Source of the DNA: Oxyruncus cristatus | Taxonomy: Eukaryota; Chordata; Aves; Passeriformes; Cotingidae | NCBI GenBank assembly: GCA_013399855.1 | Contig: VXAY01002192.1 | Location: 620,001 to 684,000 of the forward strand | DNA: 64,000 nucleotides | Direction: 5' to 3' | Part shown: positions 49,640 through 60,266 of the stretch, piece after piece | Layout: the number at the start of each line of letters is the position of its first letter | Position numbering within the stretch: the stretch's first letter is position 1 | Program-made: the position numbers and the translations under genes | The notes under the pieces: generated by a model | Databases searched by the model: none | The model's input: only the letters and a program-made list of their open reading frames with translations | What the model was told of the DNA's origin: nothing

Positions 49640-49835
49640 TGAGGCATTGCAACAGACTGCCCAGAGAAGCTGTGAATGCCCCATCCTTGTAAGTTCAAGG
49701 CCAGGCTGAATGGGGCTTTGAGCAGCCTTGCCTACTGCAAGGTGTCCCTGCCTATGGCAGGGGGATTAGAATTAGACCACCTTATTATTGGTTAGTCCCT
49801 TCTAACCCAAACCATCCTTTGATTCTATGAATTTC
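49640..49835 (+). mobile_element. CR1 LINE 3' end, sense, diverged
   Basis: The block GCATTGCAACAGACTGCCCAG AGAAGC-type sequence leads through 'GATGCCCCATCC..' equivalents to 'CTTCTAACCCAAACCATCCTTTGATTCTATG', the standard CR1 3' UTR and octamer ending. ORF2's last codons are present but degraded. It belongs to the 'TGTCCCTGCCTATGGCAGGGGG' 3' UTR type, also seen in the copy at 62447-62706. That type differs from the two copies at 12.8 and 24.2 kb. Confidence 0.85.
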
Positions 49836-52800
49836 AGAATAAAAAGTCTGTAGCACATCCACAAAGTAAAAGGTACTTGCTCAGAATAAGGTCACCAAGA
49901 TACAGGAAGAAAAAAAGGAGCTGGGATCAGCACAGTCCCTTCTTGTGACAGTCTCCTAAAACCAAGTGGCTGCTCCCACAGGGACATGGACTGTCCCACA
50001 GATATTTTTTCCAGCCCAAGCAGTCACACACATGGCTATAAGACAGCAGCCCAGACCTGGGCACTCACCACAGTGGACACCCGAAGGATGCTGTGCTCTG
50101 AATTGCCCCAAACTACAGAGCAGCAGCCTCCAGCTGCACCACAAGCTTTCTGTGACACCAGCAGCTCTGCAGTCTCCAGAGGTGGTGAGCATGGGGTGTT
50201 TTCATCTTAAAAAAAAAGGATGCTAAAATGTGCTCCAGCTGCTTTTCCTGTAAATACGCTCTGTGCTAAAAACTAAACACTGCCGGAATAATGGCAGTGG
50301 TTCCCTGAATGGCAGGTCAGGGTGGCATAGAGCTCCCTGGGTGCTGTCCGTGGCATTATTGCTGCTCATATAATGGGGCAAAACACCACAAATGGTGGCC
50401 CATCTCTCCATCTTGTCCCCATGTCAAACTGGTACCTGTCACATGAAAATGACCCCCAGTTTGGAGGATATCCCTGCCACAGAGGTGGAATTAATTCTGC
50501 ACTACTTTCAGGTATTTCTATGGTGGGAAGAGAGAGAGATCTGAGACTTCTGCATTCTCCAGCCTGTCCTGCTCACCTGCGTACCTTTTGGGACCAGAGA
50601 GGTTCTCGTATCAGCTGCAGCCTCCCCTTATGCTGGCTCTGAGTCACCATCTGGCACTGGGTGCCTTCCAGCAACTGGGAGACATGAATATGGAATGATG
50701 CCATTGTCCCTCCTCTCCTGCCCTCTATGTGTGCCCTGGGCATGCTCTGTGCTTACTTACTGTGTGCACATTTGCAGCTTTAAGGACTGCAAATACCAAT
50801 AAAGATCTAAGCAAATGAAAGCTTCAGCCTGCATCCCCACTGAATGCAAACAAGATGTTTTTAGAAACAACTCTATTTCATTCACTTTTATATTCTCTGC
50901 TGATTTAACCTTTCTCAGAATTTTTGGGAGTTAAGATAAAGCGGTAACACTCCACTCTTTTGCCTCCTCCCTTTCTTTTCTCAGCAGCCCTCAAGATGGT
51001 CTCAAATGCACCCTCATCCCCCCTCCTACTCTAACAGGTAGAAAATCTGTTTGGAAGTAACAGCAAGAGCATGACCATCTCTGTGGTCATTCCTGCCAAG
51101 CCTATTGCACACCAGCACCATCAGGGCAGGCTGAGCTCCTACAGCAAGTATTGAGGTGATCCCAGGGCATGCTACAATCCAAAAAAGTCCCCATGAGAGA
51201 GTTAAAGCAACGCTGCACCTTAACCACTGAGTCAAAACAGCCTCACATTTTGAAATTTAGATGTACCCAGGTGTCTATTTTTTTCTGTATTTCTACAGTA
51301 CCTAGCACAGCAGTGTTCTGATTCATATGTGGTGTTCCCAGGCATGGTCCCAAAACAAACAAGAAGTTGCAACTCAGCACGCTGAATCACCCACTGCAAA
51401 CGCACTAAAGTGAAGAAGAGTGTGGCTTTGTTCCCATTGGAGCAGGAGCACCCCGTCTATCATTTCCAGAAAAAGAAGCAGACTCCAGGAGGTCCAAATT
51501 CTTTGGCTTGGCCACCAGACCTCAACTGGTTGACTGTAGGGGCACAATACAGCTGAGTTAATACCTCACCATTCCTGTGAAGGAGCTTGGTCACACACTG
51601 CTGTCAGTGCCCACTGCCCGCGCTGGCGGCAGCTCTGTGACTGTGTAGTTGGCACAACATCAGTCAGCAGGTCCCTGCACCATGGCAGCACTGGTGAAAC
51701 TCCTTGCAGACAGCAGGGAAAGGCTGTGCACAGTCCTTTGAAGTCACAATGCTCATGAGAGCTTTGTCTGGAAATAAACAACAAACCATCCACACCTCCT
51801 GTTTGTCTTCAGTTAAACTGAATATCCCTCCCTACCTACCACTGTTCAAATGAATTTGGGCCCTGGCCCAATGAAGCATTCAAATGTGTGCTCTACTTCA
51901 ACCACTGGTCTTGGTGGAGTAGAAAGATGGGATAATGGCATGTGTGGACTTCATCTTTTACAAGACAAATGCCAGGTTCATGCCTGTGTATTTGCTGGTG
52001 GATAGCAACCACTTTTGAAGAAGGCTGGTGTCCCCTGATCTCCTCTGTCCTGAGTGCATACTCCTTGTCCCTGCTACCTGTCTTGTCAACACTGGCAGAT
52101 TGTGGACTAGGCTAGATCTGCCCCAAAGAGCTGATGGGGTCTTGTCCCAGTTGAACCTCAGCCAGTGACTCAGTCCCACACAGCCACTCATTCACTCCCC
52201 CACCCTGTGTGATGGCGAGAGAATAAGAAGGGTAGAAGTGAGAAAACTGGTGGGCTCAGATAAAGACAGTTTGATAGGGAAAGCAAAAGCTGCACACACA
52301 AGCAAAGCAAAACAAGGAATTAATTTGTCACTTCTCATGGGCAAGAGCTCAGCCAACACCAAAAAAACAGGGTCCCATCACATGTGACAGTGACTTGGGA
52401 AGAAAAACACCATCACTCCGAATGTCCCTCCCTTTGTCCCTCTCTTCCCACTTTACATACTGAGAATGGTGCCCTATGGTATAGGATATTCCTGTGTCAG
52501 CTGTCCCAGCTGTGTCCCCTCCCAACTTCTTGTGCACCCCTCACTGGTTGGATGGGGAGAGGAGCAGAAAAGTCCTTGACACTGTGCAAGCACTGATCAG
52601 CAACAATGAAAACATCCCTGAGTTGTCAACACTGTTCCCAGCAAAAACTCCAGAACAGCCCCAGACCAGTTACTGTGAAGAAAACTAACTCTATCCCAGC
52701 CAAAACCAGCACGGGTCTCCTTTTCACTGCTCCTTCGTGCCCGCAGGACTTGCAAAGGCAGTGATTGGGGTAGGCTGCAGCCCGAATCTGGAGAGGTTGT

Positions 52801-54478
52801 CTCCTATGTGGGTCTGGTTAGATGGAATGTCCCAATTCCAAAAGGTCCCCAAATGCCACCAGCAAAAGAGCCAAGGACAGGTTGCTCTGGCCCACTCCCG
52901 GGTGAAAAGGAAAGGCAGGGGCAAAAGGCAAACAGACAAAAGGCCTCAGTAGAAACTGAGGATGCTCCATCCCTCGGAACAGCTTTCAAGCTCCTACCAG
53001 ATGAAGTCCAAGTGCAAATATGGTCCTGCTCAGGGACAGACGATAAGGATTGATCCCATAAGCAAAGCAATAAGTTCTTAAAACTCTTGCTACGAGTGTG
53101 GGAAGCCACTGAGAGGAGCAAGAAATCATGCAAAATTATGGGGGCTGTGAACTCAGGAGCTTAGCCCTGGCCTGCTGGGATTGCTGTCATAACTCCAATC
53201 TTAGCACATCATCTGTTTAAGGGAGATAGGAAGGGGGGAAGGAGTGCAGGGGTGCTGTTATGCATCAAGTGTACATACCACTGTCAGCAACCTGTCACTG
53301 GACAATGAGGAGCGTGGTGATGCAGCCCCCTGAGTCAGTGCACACGGCATATGGAATGAAAGGGAAAGCAGGGAGGGCTTTCCTCCAGACCACCAGGACT
53401 GGGGAGTAGGACAGAAAAATGTCTGCATCGACTCTCAAATTGCCAGAAAAGAGGCAGGGCAGAAGCTGTGATCCCCAACTGGGGCTGAAGGCGGCTGCTA
53501 GCAGACATGCCCGTATTTATATTCCTGCTGCCTCCCATGGAAAATGCACAGTCTGGCACTTCAGTGCAAATGTAAAACAGAAGGGACTTTGATTCACAAC
53601 TGGGATTTATCTAGGTACTGTCTGCAGTCTTTGTGGTAAGGGTCAGATTTTACAGTTCACTGCTCCAGGTTGTGATTCATGGTAAGAGAGGCCATTAAAA
53701 AGAGATTTACACAAGATACAGGAGAACTGTCCAAATTATCCACTAAGGCTAAGCAGAGTCACTTCTCTTCAGCCAGAATTAGACACCTCATCCTGGTCAG
53801 TCCTTTTTTCTTGCACAAGGAAGATGCATAGAGGAACAGTGAGCAGCCAGACAGTTCCTATACCAGTAAGGTGAGCAGGGAGAGAGCTGGGCCATGGCCC
53901 CCGTGCTTCGCACACCTCTTGTCCATCCTGCAGGACTCATAGCACAGACTCCAGAATAGTTTTAGCCCAGGCAGAAGTCTCCTCAGAGAGCAGTCTTTCA
54001 TTTGGTGAGGAAGAGACATTATCCTGATGGAAGTAAGCTGAGGCATAATGTATACATCATAAGGAGAAAACAGAGGTCTTGCTGGTTTATTTACTCATTA
54101 GTACAGATGCAGCATCAGACACTGGAGATCTGATTTAGATTCCTCTAGATTCAAGTCTTCTATCACTGTGGAGGGTGCAAACTCTATCATGTGAAGAGGT
54201 AGGGCTCACTTTGACTCTGCTGCTGAAGGAATTCTAGTATTACAAGAATAGTACATGTTTATTGAAGCAGACACTGAATACCTCATCCACCAATTCTTAG
54301 ACTCATAACCCCTAGCACATTATAGCTATTGGTAGACCAAAGAAAAATCAATTGTTTTATATAAAGTAAAATATTCACAAAACCCAGCATTTAGACAGCC
54401 CTGCTCCAGCATCAGACCGTCTGGTACACAGGATGCTCTCCAGGGCTGCCTGAGAGACCTGCTTCCATCTTTTTCACC
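49836..54478. other. Unique non-coding sequence
   Basis: No gene or repeat family recognised. All open frames are short (below 110 codons) and lack recognisable domains. Confidence 0.5.
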
Positions 54479-54490
54479 CCTCAGACAATG

Positions 54491-54510
54491 ACCCTACCCC
54501 TAACCCTATA
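54491..54510. repeat. Short telomere-like motif
   Basis: ACCCTACCCCTAACCCTATA contains CCCTAACCCTA, just under two telomeric hexamers, with an imperfect copy before it. It is too short to count as a real interstitial telomeric array and may be coincidence. Confidence 0.4.
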
Positions 54511-54878
54511 AGCACATGTCATCAGTAGGCACTTCCTTACTCTGGTAGTACTGAACTCACACTTCACCCATGCCCAGGAGATCTTGTCTCCTGGCCCCCA
54601 GGTTGAGGCAGAACAGTTATCTTCATGCCATGCACATCCCAAAGAAGTCCAAAAAACCTGTAGCAGCATTAGTGTCCTATTACATCATTGCACAGGGATA
54701 CAGGATCATTTTTTGTGCAATATATTACGAACTAAAATATGAACTCCTTCCTTCATATACTGAGGAATTTAGTCCAGACAGAATGAAGATGGACACATGG
54801 TAGAGTGAACTGCATTATCATGTCTGACTGGACCGTGATTGAAAAGTATGTGTCCCTGAGGAAGACACATGGCTGTGT

Positions 54879-54951
54879 TGGTTGTTTGGTTGTTTCTTGT
54901 TTGTTTGTTTTTTTGTTTGTCTTTGTTGTTGGTTTGTGGGGGTTTTTTTCA
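54879..54951. repeat. GTTT-rich low-complexity tract
   Basis: A degenerate (GTTT)n / T-run tract on the plus strand, ending in GTGGGGGTTTTTTTC. Its composition matches the tract at 3212-3330. Frames across it are artefacts. Confidence 0.85.
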
Positions 54952-57120
54952 AGTAACTTCATTTTCAGCCCAGATAAAGATGCACAGATGTGTGTGGATC
55001 ATATGAAAATGATGAGGCTTGAGGAGTCACAAAGGGTAGACAACACTTAGATAATTCCAACTGCTGTAAACACATCAGGAAAGTGAGAGGGAGGGACAGG
55101 CTGTGCCCGTGAGAGAGGGGCACAGCTGAAAATACTCCCAAGGCCCACTGCTTGACCCTTATATGAGCTGAATCTTTGATCTCAACAGAGGACTCTCACA
55201 AGCTTTGCAAGCACAGCCAAACATTAGCTCATGGATGTGCACAAAGCTATGTCTTTTCCCTCCTTCATGCCCACAGAGGAATAGCCTTGAAAGGTACATT
55301 TTCACAGGTCCTCAATTAAGGGTCAATTCTTGATGTTATTTGTTGACTTGAGTGCTTTCTAATGTGGCACACATTATTGTTGATTTATTATTAGCAATTT
55401 TTATTAATAACACAATAAATGGTCATACTTACATTTTCATATCTAGATGCACTAAACATGGGTTCAGCAGGACAGAGAAGCCTGACCTCTCAACAGCCAG
55501 ACAGGGGTGCTGTCTGGCCAGACAGCCTCCCCACTCTGGGTAGGTGACAAGGGCACAAAACTCCCTTCCCCTCTTATTCAGACAGAGCTCACTCTGCCCC
55601 CAGGCTTTGCTGTTAGACTGGACAAGAACCTCAGAACTTTTTCACATCCCTTAGTTTTCTGAAATAGGGTTTGGTTTCAAATCCACCTCCAAATAACTCT
55701 TGTTTTTCAGATGAGAGAACTGTGACGTCTTGAAATTAAGAACTGATTACACAAGTGGTATCAGTTTGAGGAGTCTAAATACCCCATCATCCTCTCTTGG
55801 CAAGAGTTGGCATCCCAGATTCTTGATTTACTTTTTTATTTGTTTTCTCACGAATTGCATTTTACTTGGGATTAATAGGCATTGGCATTGTACTTACACC
55901 AATCTCACCCAACCTGCAGACTTTCTCTTCCCCATCTTTAACAGCAACCCCTTTACTTTCCCTCCTCTCTATCGCACCAAACAGTCCTATATTGAAATAA
56001 ATAACTGCAGTGCCCTGCATATGTTCCAGGGAAGGGTAGGACCGCACTGGGAGACAGCAAATGTCACAGTCTGCATAGGGAAAAATGCAAGCTTTGTTTA
56101 ATTTCTGTCTCATTACAGGCACTGTGTCCTGGCTCCGAGAAACACGAACTCAAGCTGAGTCGATTTCCTTGCGAGTGAGTAATGGACACTCCAGATGGTT
56201 TGCCAGGAAGCACGGCCCCAGGGCTATGCAGTGCACAGCTTCCAAGAAGAAAGGGCCATATTTGTAAACAGAAAGGAATACCGCTCACCATTATGAAATG
56301 CAATTCCCTATTTGACAAGTGTTGAAACGAAGCCACCAAGCTCTTTTTATAGGGGACGAGTCTACCAAACAGGAAGGTCAAAGGCGTGACAATGTCTGGA
56401 TAAGAGAATAAAAAGTACATATAAATCCTCCTGCCATTATAAAAGATAAAAGACTAGTCAATATTTCATGCCTGTGGAACGTCTGGCATTGTGCAAGTGT
56501 TTTTGCTCTGCAAAACGTGACGCCAGGCCAGCAGGGACCTGCTTGATCCCACTCTGCTGAGAACACTTGCACCTGCCCTGTGCTTACTGGCACAGTGGTG
56601 AAGGTGTCTGTGCAGCATGAAGGACTTCAAGCCAAGCAGAAACAGTGTGTCTCATGGGTATCATCACTCACTGGTCATTTTGCCTAACAAAAGGGAGCAC
56701 AGACTTTTCATGCTCCTCACAAGTCCACAGGAGAGCCAAAGGGCAGATGTAAAAGGGTGACAGTGCTGGCTCCTGCCAAATCCAGAGCAAAACTCCCACT
56801 GGTTTCAATGGACTCAGTTATCCTTAGGTTTCAAGGCTGAAGTAGACTACTGAACATCTTGTCTAAAACTCCCATGAGCAACAGCAGTTCAACACATCAC
56901 ACCCCAAACCTGCTAGTTAACCATGGCAGTGGTTCCCAGCTTCCCCTGTCCCTGGGTTACACAACAGCAAGTCAGATGCTGGAAGAAACAACACTTCCTG
57001 CGCTCCTCATAGCCTCAGGCCTAAGTTTTTATTTACTGGGATATAAGTAGTGCCATGTCTTGCATGACAAAGATACCTGCTCATCATGGGTGGAAGGCTG
57101 CTGGTCTCAGAGACATTCCT
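54952..57120. other. Unique non-coding sequence
   Basis: No gene seen. It contains the 18-bp palindrome at 55509-55526. The frame at 55730-56101 (123 codons) shows no recognisable domain and overlaps a minus-strand frame. Confidence 0.5.
55509..55526. other. 18-bp perfect palindrome
   Basis: GCTGTCTGG is followed directly by its reverse complement CCAGACAGC. A further GCCAGACAG copy lies a few bases upstream, so the CCAGACAG word occurs three times in about 35 bp counting both strands. The CAGACA/TGTCTG core resembles SMAD-type sites, but no function can be inferred. Confidence 0.75.
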
Positions 57121-57215
57121 TAGAAAGCTGTCTGGACTTGCTTTGAATGTTTCAGGTAGCAAAGAGTCCACACATGCCCACAGAAGTTCATTCAGCAGTT
57201 AATTCAGTCCTCCTC
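57120..57215 (-). mobile_element. Possible ancient CR1 relic (antisense)
   Basis: On the plus strand 'TTTGAATGTTTCAGGTAGCAAAG' plus 'AGTCCACACATGCCC' plus 'TTCATTCAGCAGTTAATTC' parallels the reverse-complemented end of old CR1 ORF2. There a fixed order of CCAGGGATGG, CTCCAC and TGTTCCAGTG.. blocks occurs. It is short and very diverged. Confidence 0.33.
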
Positions 57216-58498
57216 CATGTGCATTTATGGAGCCTGTAGTGTCTTCCCTCCCCCTGCCTGCTCTTGGGAGCACATGGTTTGGGTACTAATGCTGCACACT
57301 GGCACCAAGCTGCATTTCACAAGGAAAAATATGCAGCTCTCTATAAGCAGATTAGGAAACACAAACACTGAGAAATGCAGGACAGAATGGGAAAAGAACT
57401 CTTATCCAAACAACACCCAGGGCAAGAACCAATGCCTCCACTTGGTGGAAAAACTAGGGAAAATGTGGGATTTAAACCTGAAACTGATGCAACACTCTGT
57501 TACCTTGCACCACTTAAGAGATACAGTAGCGCTCCTCGCTCCTGACAGGCCCATCATGGCCCTATTTATAGTCAAGCTCCGTTCCGTATGAACATCGAAA
57601 GATGCCTCTTCTTCAAGTCAGCTGCACAGTGCACACAGTGTCATCTGGGAAGTCAAAGACACCCGGATTGTTCAATGTTTTCATGGTCTGATGGGTCTCG
57701 TACATGAGCAAGGAGCCTGGAGCCCACCGATCTACTGGGCACCACAACACAGGGAAGCCACTGCAGCCTGAGGTGAGGTGGACAGCTGCAGAAGAACTCA
57801 TCTTCAACAGCTGGCCCCTTCAGCTGCCACACTCTCCAGTGTCTCCCTGCATCTGCAGATGCTACAACCACTGTTAAGCGGGTTTGCACAGTGTTGTTGC
57901 TAACCTACCCCAGACCCCGGGGTGCACTCAGACCAAAGGGCCCTCTCGACTCACACTCTGCATCTGGATCTTTTTCTGCGTTCGTATGTATGAGTGAATC
58001 CCGCACTGCTCCTGCCTCCTCCAAATCTCCACCTCTGTTTCTTCCTCTGTCTCCCTGCTTTGCTTTCCTCTCTACCTTGTCCCTTGGACCTTATTCCATT
58101 TCCATTACTCCACACCATTTAAATATCTCTAGCAGAAACTGGGCACTACAGAAAATAAAAAAACCTAAAGGCAAAAAGAAGGCATAAATATTTAATACAT
58201 AAACAGCTGGTTTGTAGGAATCGTGACGTCGTTATTTCAAGAGAATAAAGGAAGAGTATAAATGCAAGTCTCCCAATCAGTTGTAAAACATGCTGCTGTA
58301 TTTACACTAAAATAATCATCAGACAAACAGTTATGTGGTTTTTTTCCATAAAATTCTATCCTGAATTTGTTCTTAGAGAGGAAGTCGCTCATAGCTTCTC
58401 ACACTCCCCTCTTTGATGTTTGCTATTTTAGGATTGTCACCCCTTCTTTGCCTCTCTCCCCATAAAACTGGAATTACTTTAGCCCACAAGGTTATTTA
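57216..58498. other. Unique non-coding sequence
   Basis: No gene seen. 57990-58110 is pyrimidine-rich and leaves a frame open for about 98 codons by composition. From about 58200 the style becomes AT-rich and even, with words such as CGTCGTTATT and AATAATCATC, leading into the candidate conserved stretch. Confidence 0.5.
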
Positions 58499-58690
58499 AT
58501 AAAGCCTCCTTCTCAGCATATGAATCCAATTTTAGATTTTTGGGCTTAAAAATAAATATCTGGAGGAAAAAAAAAAAAAAAAGGAAAAAAAAAGGNATAA
58601 AGCCTCCTTCTCAGCATATGAATCCAATTTTAGATTTTTGGGCTTAAAAAAAAAAATCTGGAGGAAAAAAAAAAAAAAAAGGAAAAAAAA
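58499..58690. repeat. Near-identical side-by-side copies joined by one N, likely assembly artefact
   Basis: About 95 bp beginning ATAAAGCCTCCTTCTCAGC and ending in A17-GG-A8/9 occurs twice in a row. A single N at 58596 separates the copies. They agree everywhere except a TAAAT/AAAAA difference just before TCTGGAGG and a change in A-run length. Exact repetition of non-repetitive sequence up to and through a homopolymer, with one N at the junction, is what results when two overlapping contig ends are joined without being merged. Confidence 0.88.
58596..58596. other. Single N at the duplication junction
   Basis: One unresolved base sits exactly between the two near-identical copies. It reads as a placeholder for a contig join. 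Confidence 0.97.
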
Positions 58691-58699
58691 TGTTCAAGA

Positions 58700-59110
58700 G
58701 AGGGAGGAGAGAAAAAAATCTCCAACATCCATTGTTTCAGCCTTAGCAATCTCCAACATGTTCGGCAGAGTCTCATTCATTTTACTGTAAGGGGTGTGTA
58801 ATCTCTGGATGGATCCGCTTAGTAAAGATTTAGTACTGAACGGGTGATCCCTGAAAGAACAGGAGTGTGACTGTAGTGTGTTGCCCAGGGATGCCTGCTC
58901 ATTAAGCTGTCCAGAATAAACAATGTATGAATTTAAATTAGAAAACTCTTTGGGGAAAAAGCCACTTACATATTAATGGCCCAGCCCTCAGAAAAGCTTT
59001 TCTGTAAAATTAGTTATTTGTGGAACTCTGTGCTTTACCTTTATACCTTCTATTAAGTGTGTAAAAATATATTACTGAGCTTTTGAAAACCATGATTGGG
59101 CAACATTTGC
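58700..59110. other. Candidate conserved non-coding element
   Basis: This sequence is even in composition and AT-leaning. It has words such as GGATCCGCTTAGTAAAG, CATTAAGCTGTCC, AATAAACAATG (SOX-type ACAAT) and ACATATTAATGGCC, and no repeat similarity or open frame. The style recalls vertebrate conserved elements. It cannot be confirmed without alignment. A further stretch of similar style lies at about 59795-60050. Confidence 0.25.
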
Positions 59111-60137
59111 AGTAGATGTGATCACTCTGTGACTGTATTAAGAAGTACAGACATCATTCAGCACAGGCCTGAGATTGGAGGCTATTATCTGGAACAAGGG
59201 CCCAACACAAGCCTTCTGGAGGATGCAATCTGAAATATATTTGAGTCTGTCTTCCATGTGAGAAATTGTTTCAGCCATTTCCTAATAGTCATCTTCCCTC
59301 TCCAGAGCACGATTCCTCAAAGATAAGAGTCTGTGTGTCTGAGGTATGTGTCCAGACTTCAAAAAGCAGTGAAGATTGTCTCAAAGACAGAGCAAGGGTC
59401 CCCTCCGAAGCTTTGGTTCCCATGCACAACTCCTCCAATGCCATGTAGACTTGGGGGCTTTGTTTCTTTTTTTGTTGCCACTGGGTTACCAGTTCAACTC
59501 TTCCCATCCCAGACCCTGATCTCCTTCCAAGATCCCCAAATCTTCATTTAAGCAATCACATTCCTAAAAATTATTGCTGGAAATGTGTCCAAAAGGATGT
59601 TGCCAATGTTCAGACACTACTGACCCTTCGATTTGGTTTAAATAAATTCCAAACACCACGACTTCTGAAGGTATAAAACTTGGACAGAAATAAGCCTTTA
59701 TTTTTCAATCCATCCTACCTGCATTTAACCAGTCCCATCCAAATTATTCATAACTGGGCAGTTCCCACAGAACCCAACAGAGAGCAGCAATGCCTGCACA
59801 CTAATTAGAATTAATTACTTACCAGACTTGATCTCTGAAGAAGTTACACATTGGCTGATAAAATTATCATGAGCACATAGTATGCATGATAATAAAGTAG
59901 TATTTAAACACTACTTAACTCCATTTTAATCAATGAGAATTCTTCTGCTACAAGTAGCCAGTAAAACACTTGAATAAGTACATGTTCATTCTGGAAAAAT
60001 ATAACTTTAACAATATTTCTCTTTTGCAGGAGGATATAATTTCTATTTTGATTTTACTTCCCACCCAACAGCACTTTTAAGCAGAAACATGGCAGGTGTT
60101 CTGCGCTGCTTCAGAAGAGGAAAAAGTTTTTTCAAGG
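59111..60137. other. Unique non-coding sequence
   Basis: No gene or repeat family recognised. AT-rich, with short frames only. A small inverted repeat (AAGTAGT / ACTACTT, 8-base loop) lies near 59900. Confidence 0.5.
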
Positions 60138-60189
60138 GTGGGGCCTGGACAAGATGGCCTTTGAAGGTTCCTTCCAACCCAAACTATTA
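60138..60189 (+). mobile_element. CR1 3'-end scrap, sense
   Basis: GGGGCCTGGACAAGATGGCC is followed by TTTGAAGGTTCCTTCCAACC and CAAACTATTAT, the last 50 or so bases of a CR1 3' UTR with the terminal octamer degraded to CTATTATC. The element has lost everything upstream of this, by 5' truncation or decay. It abuts the pyrimidine tract. Confidence 0.75.
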
Positions 60190-60266
60190 TCTCTTCTCCT
60201 CTCCCTTCCCCTCCTATTCCCTCCCCTCCTCTCCCTTCCCCACTTCTCTCCTCCCCTCCCCTCCCT
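60190..60266. repeat. 77-bp polypyrimidine tract with a 30-bp period
   Basis: All bases are C or T except two A's (60216 and 60242). CTCCTCTCCCTTCCCC occurs twice, 30 bp apart, and CTCCCC words fill the rest. Homopurine-homopyrimidine tracts can form triplex DNA. It starts exactly where the CR1 3' end stops, so it probably grew from the element's 3' tail. Confidence 0.9.

Noticed and set aside
54491..54510. Interstitial telomere or chromosome fusion point
   Set aside because: Less than two clean hexamers, so too short to argue for a telomeric origin.
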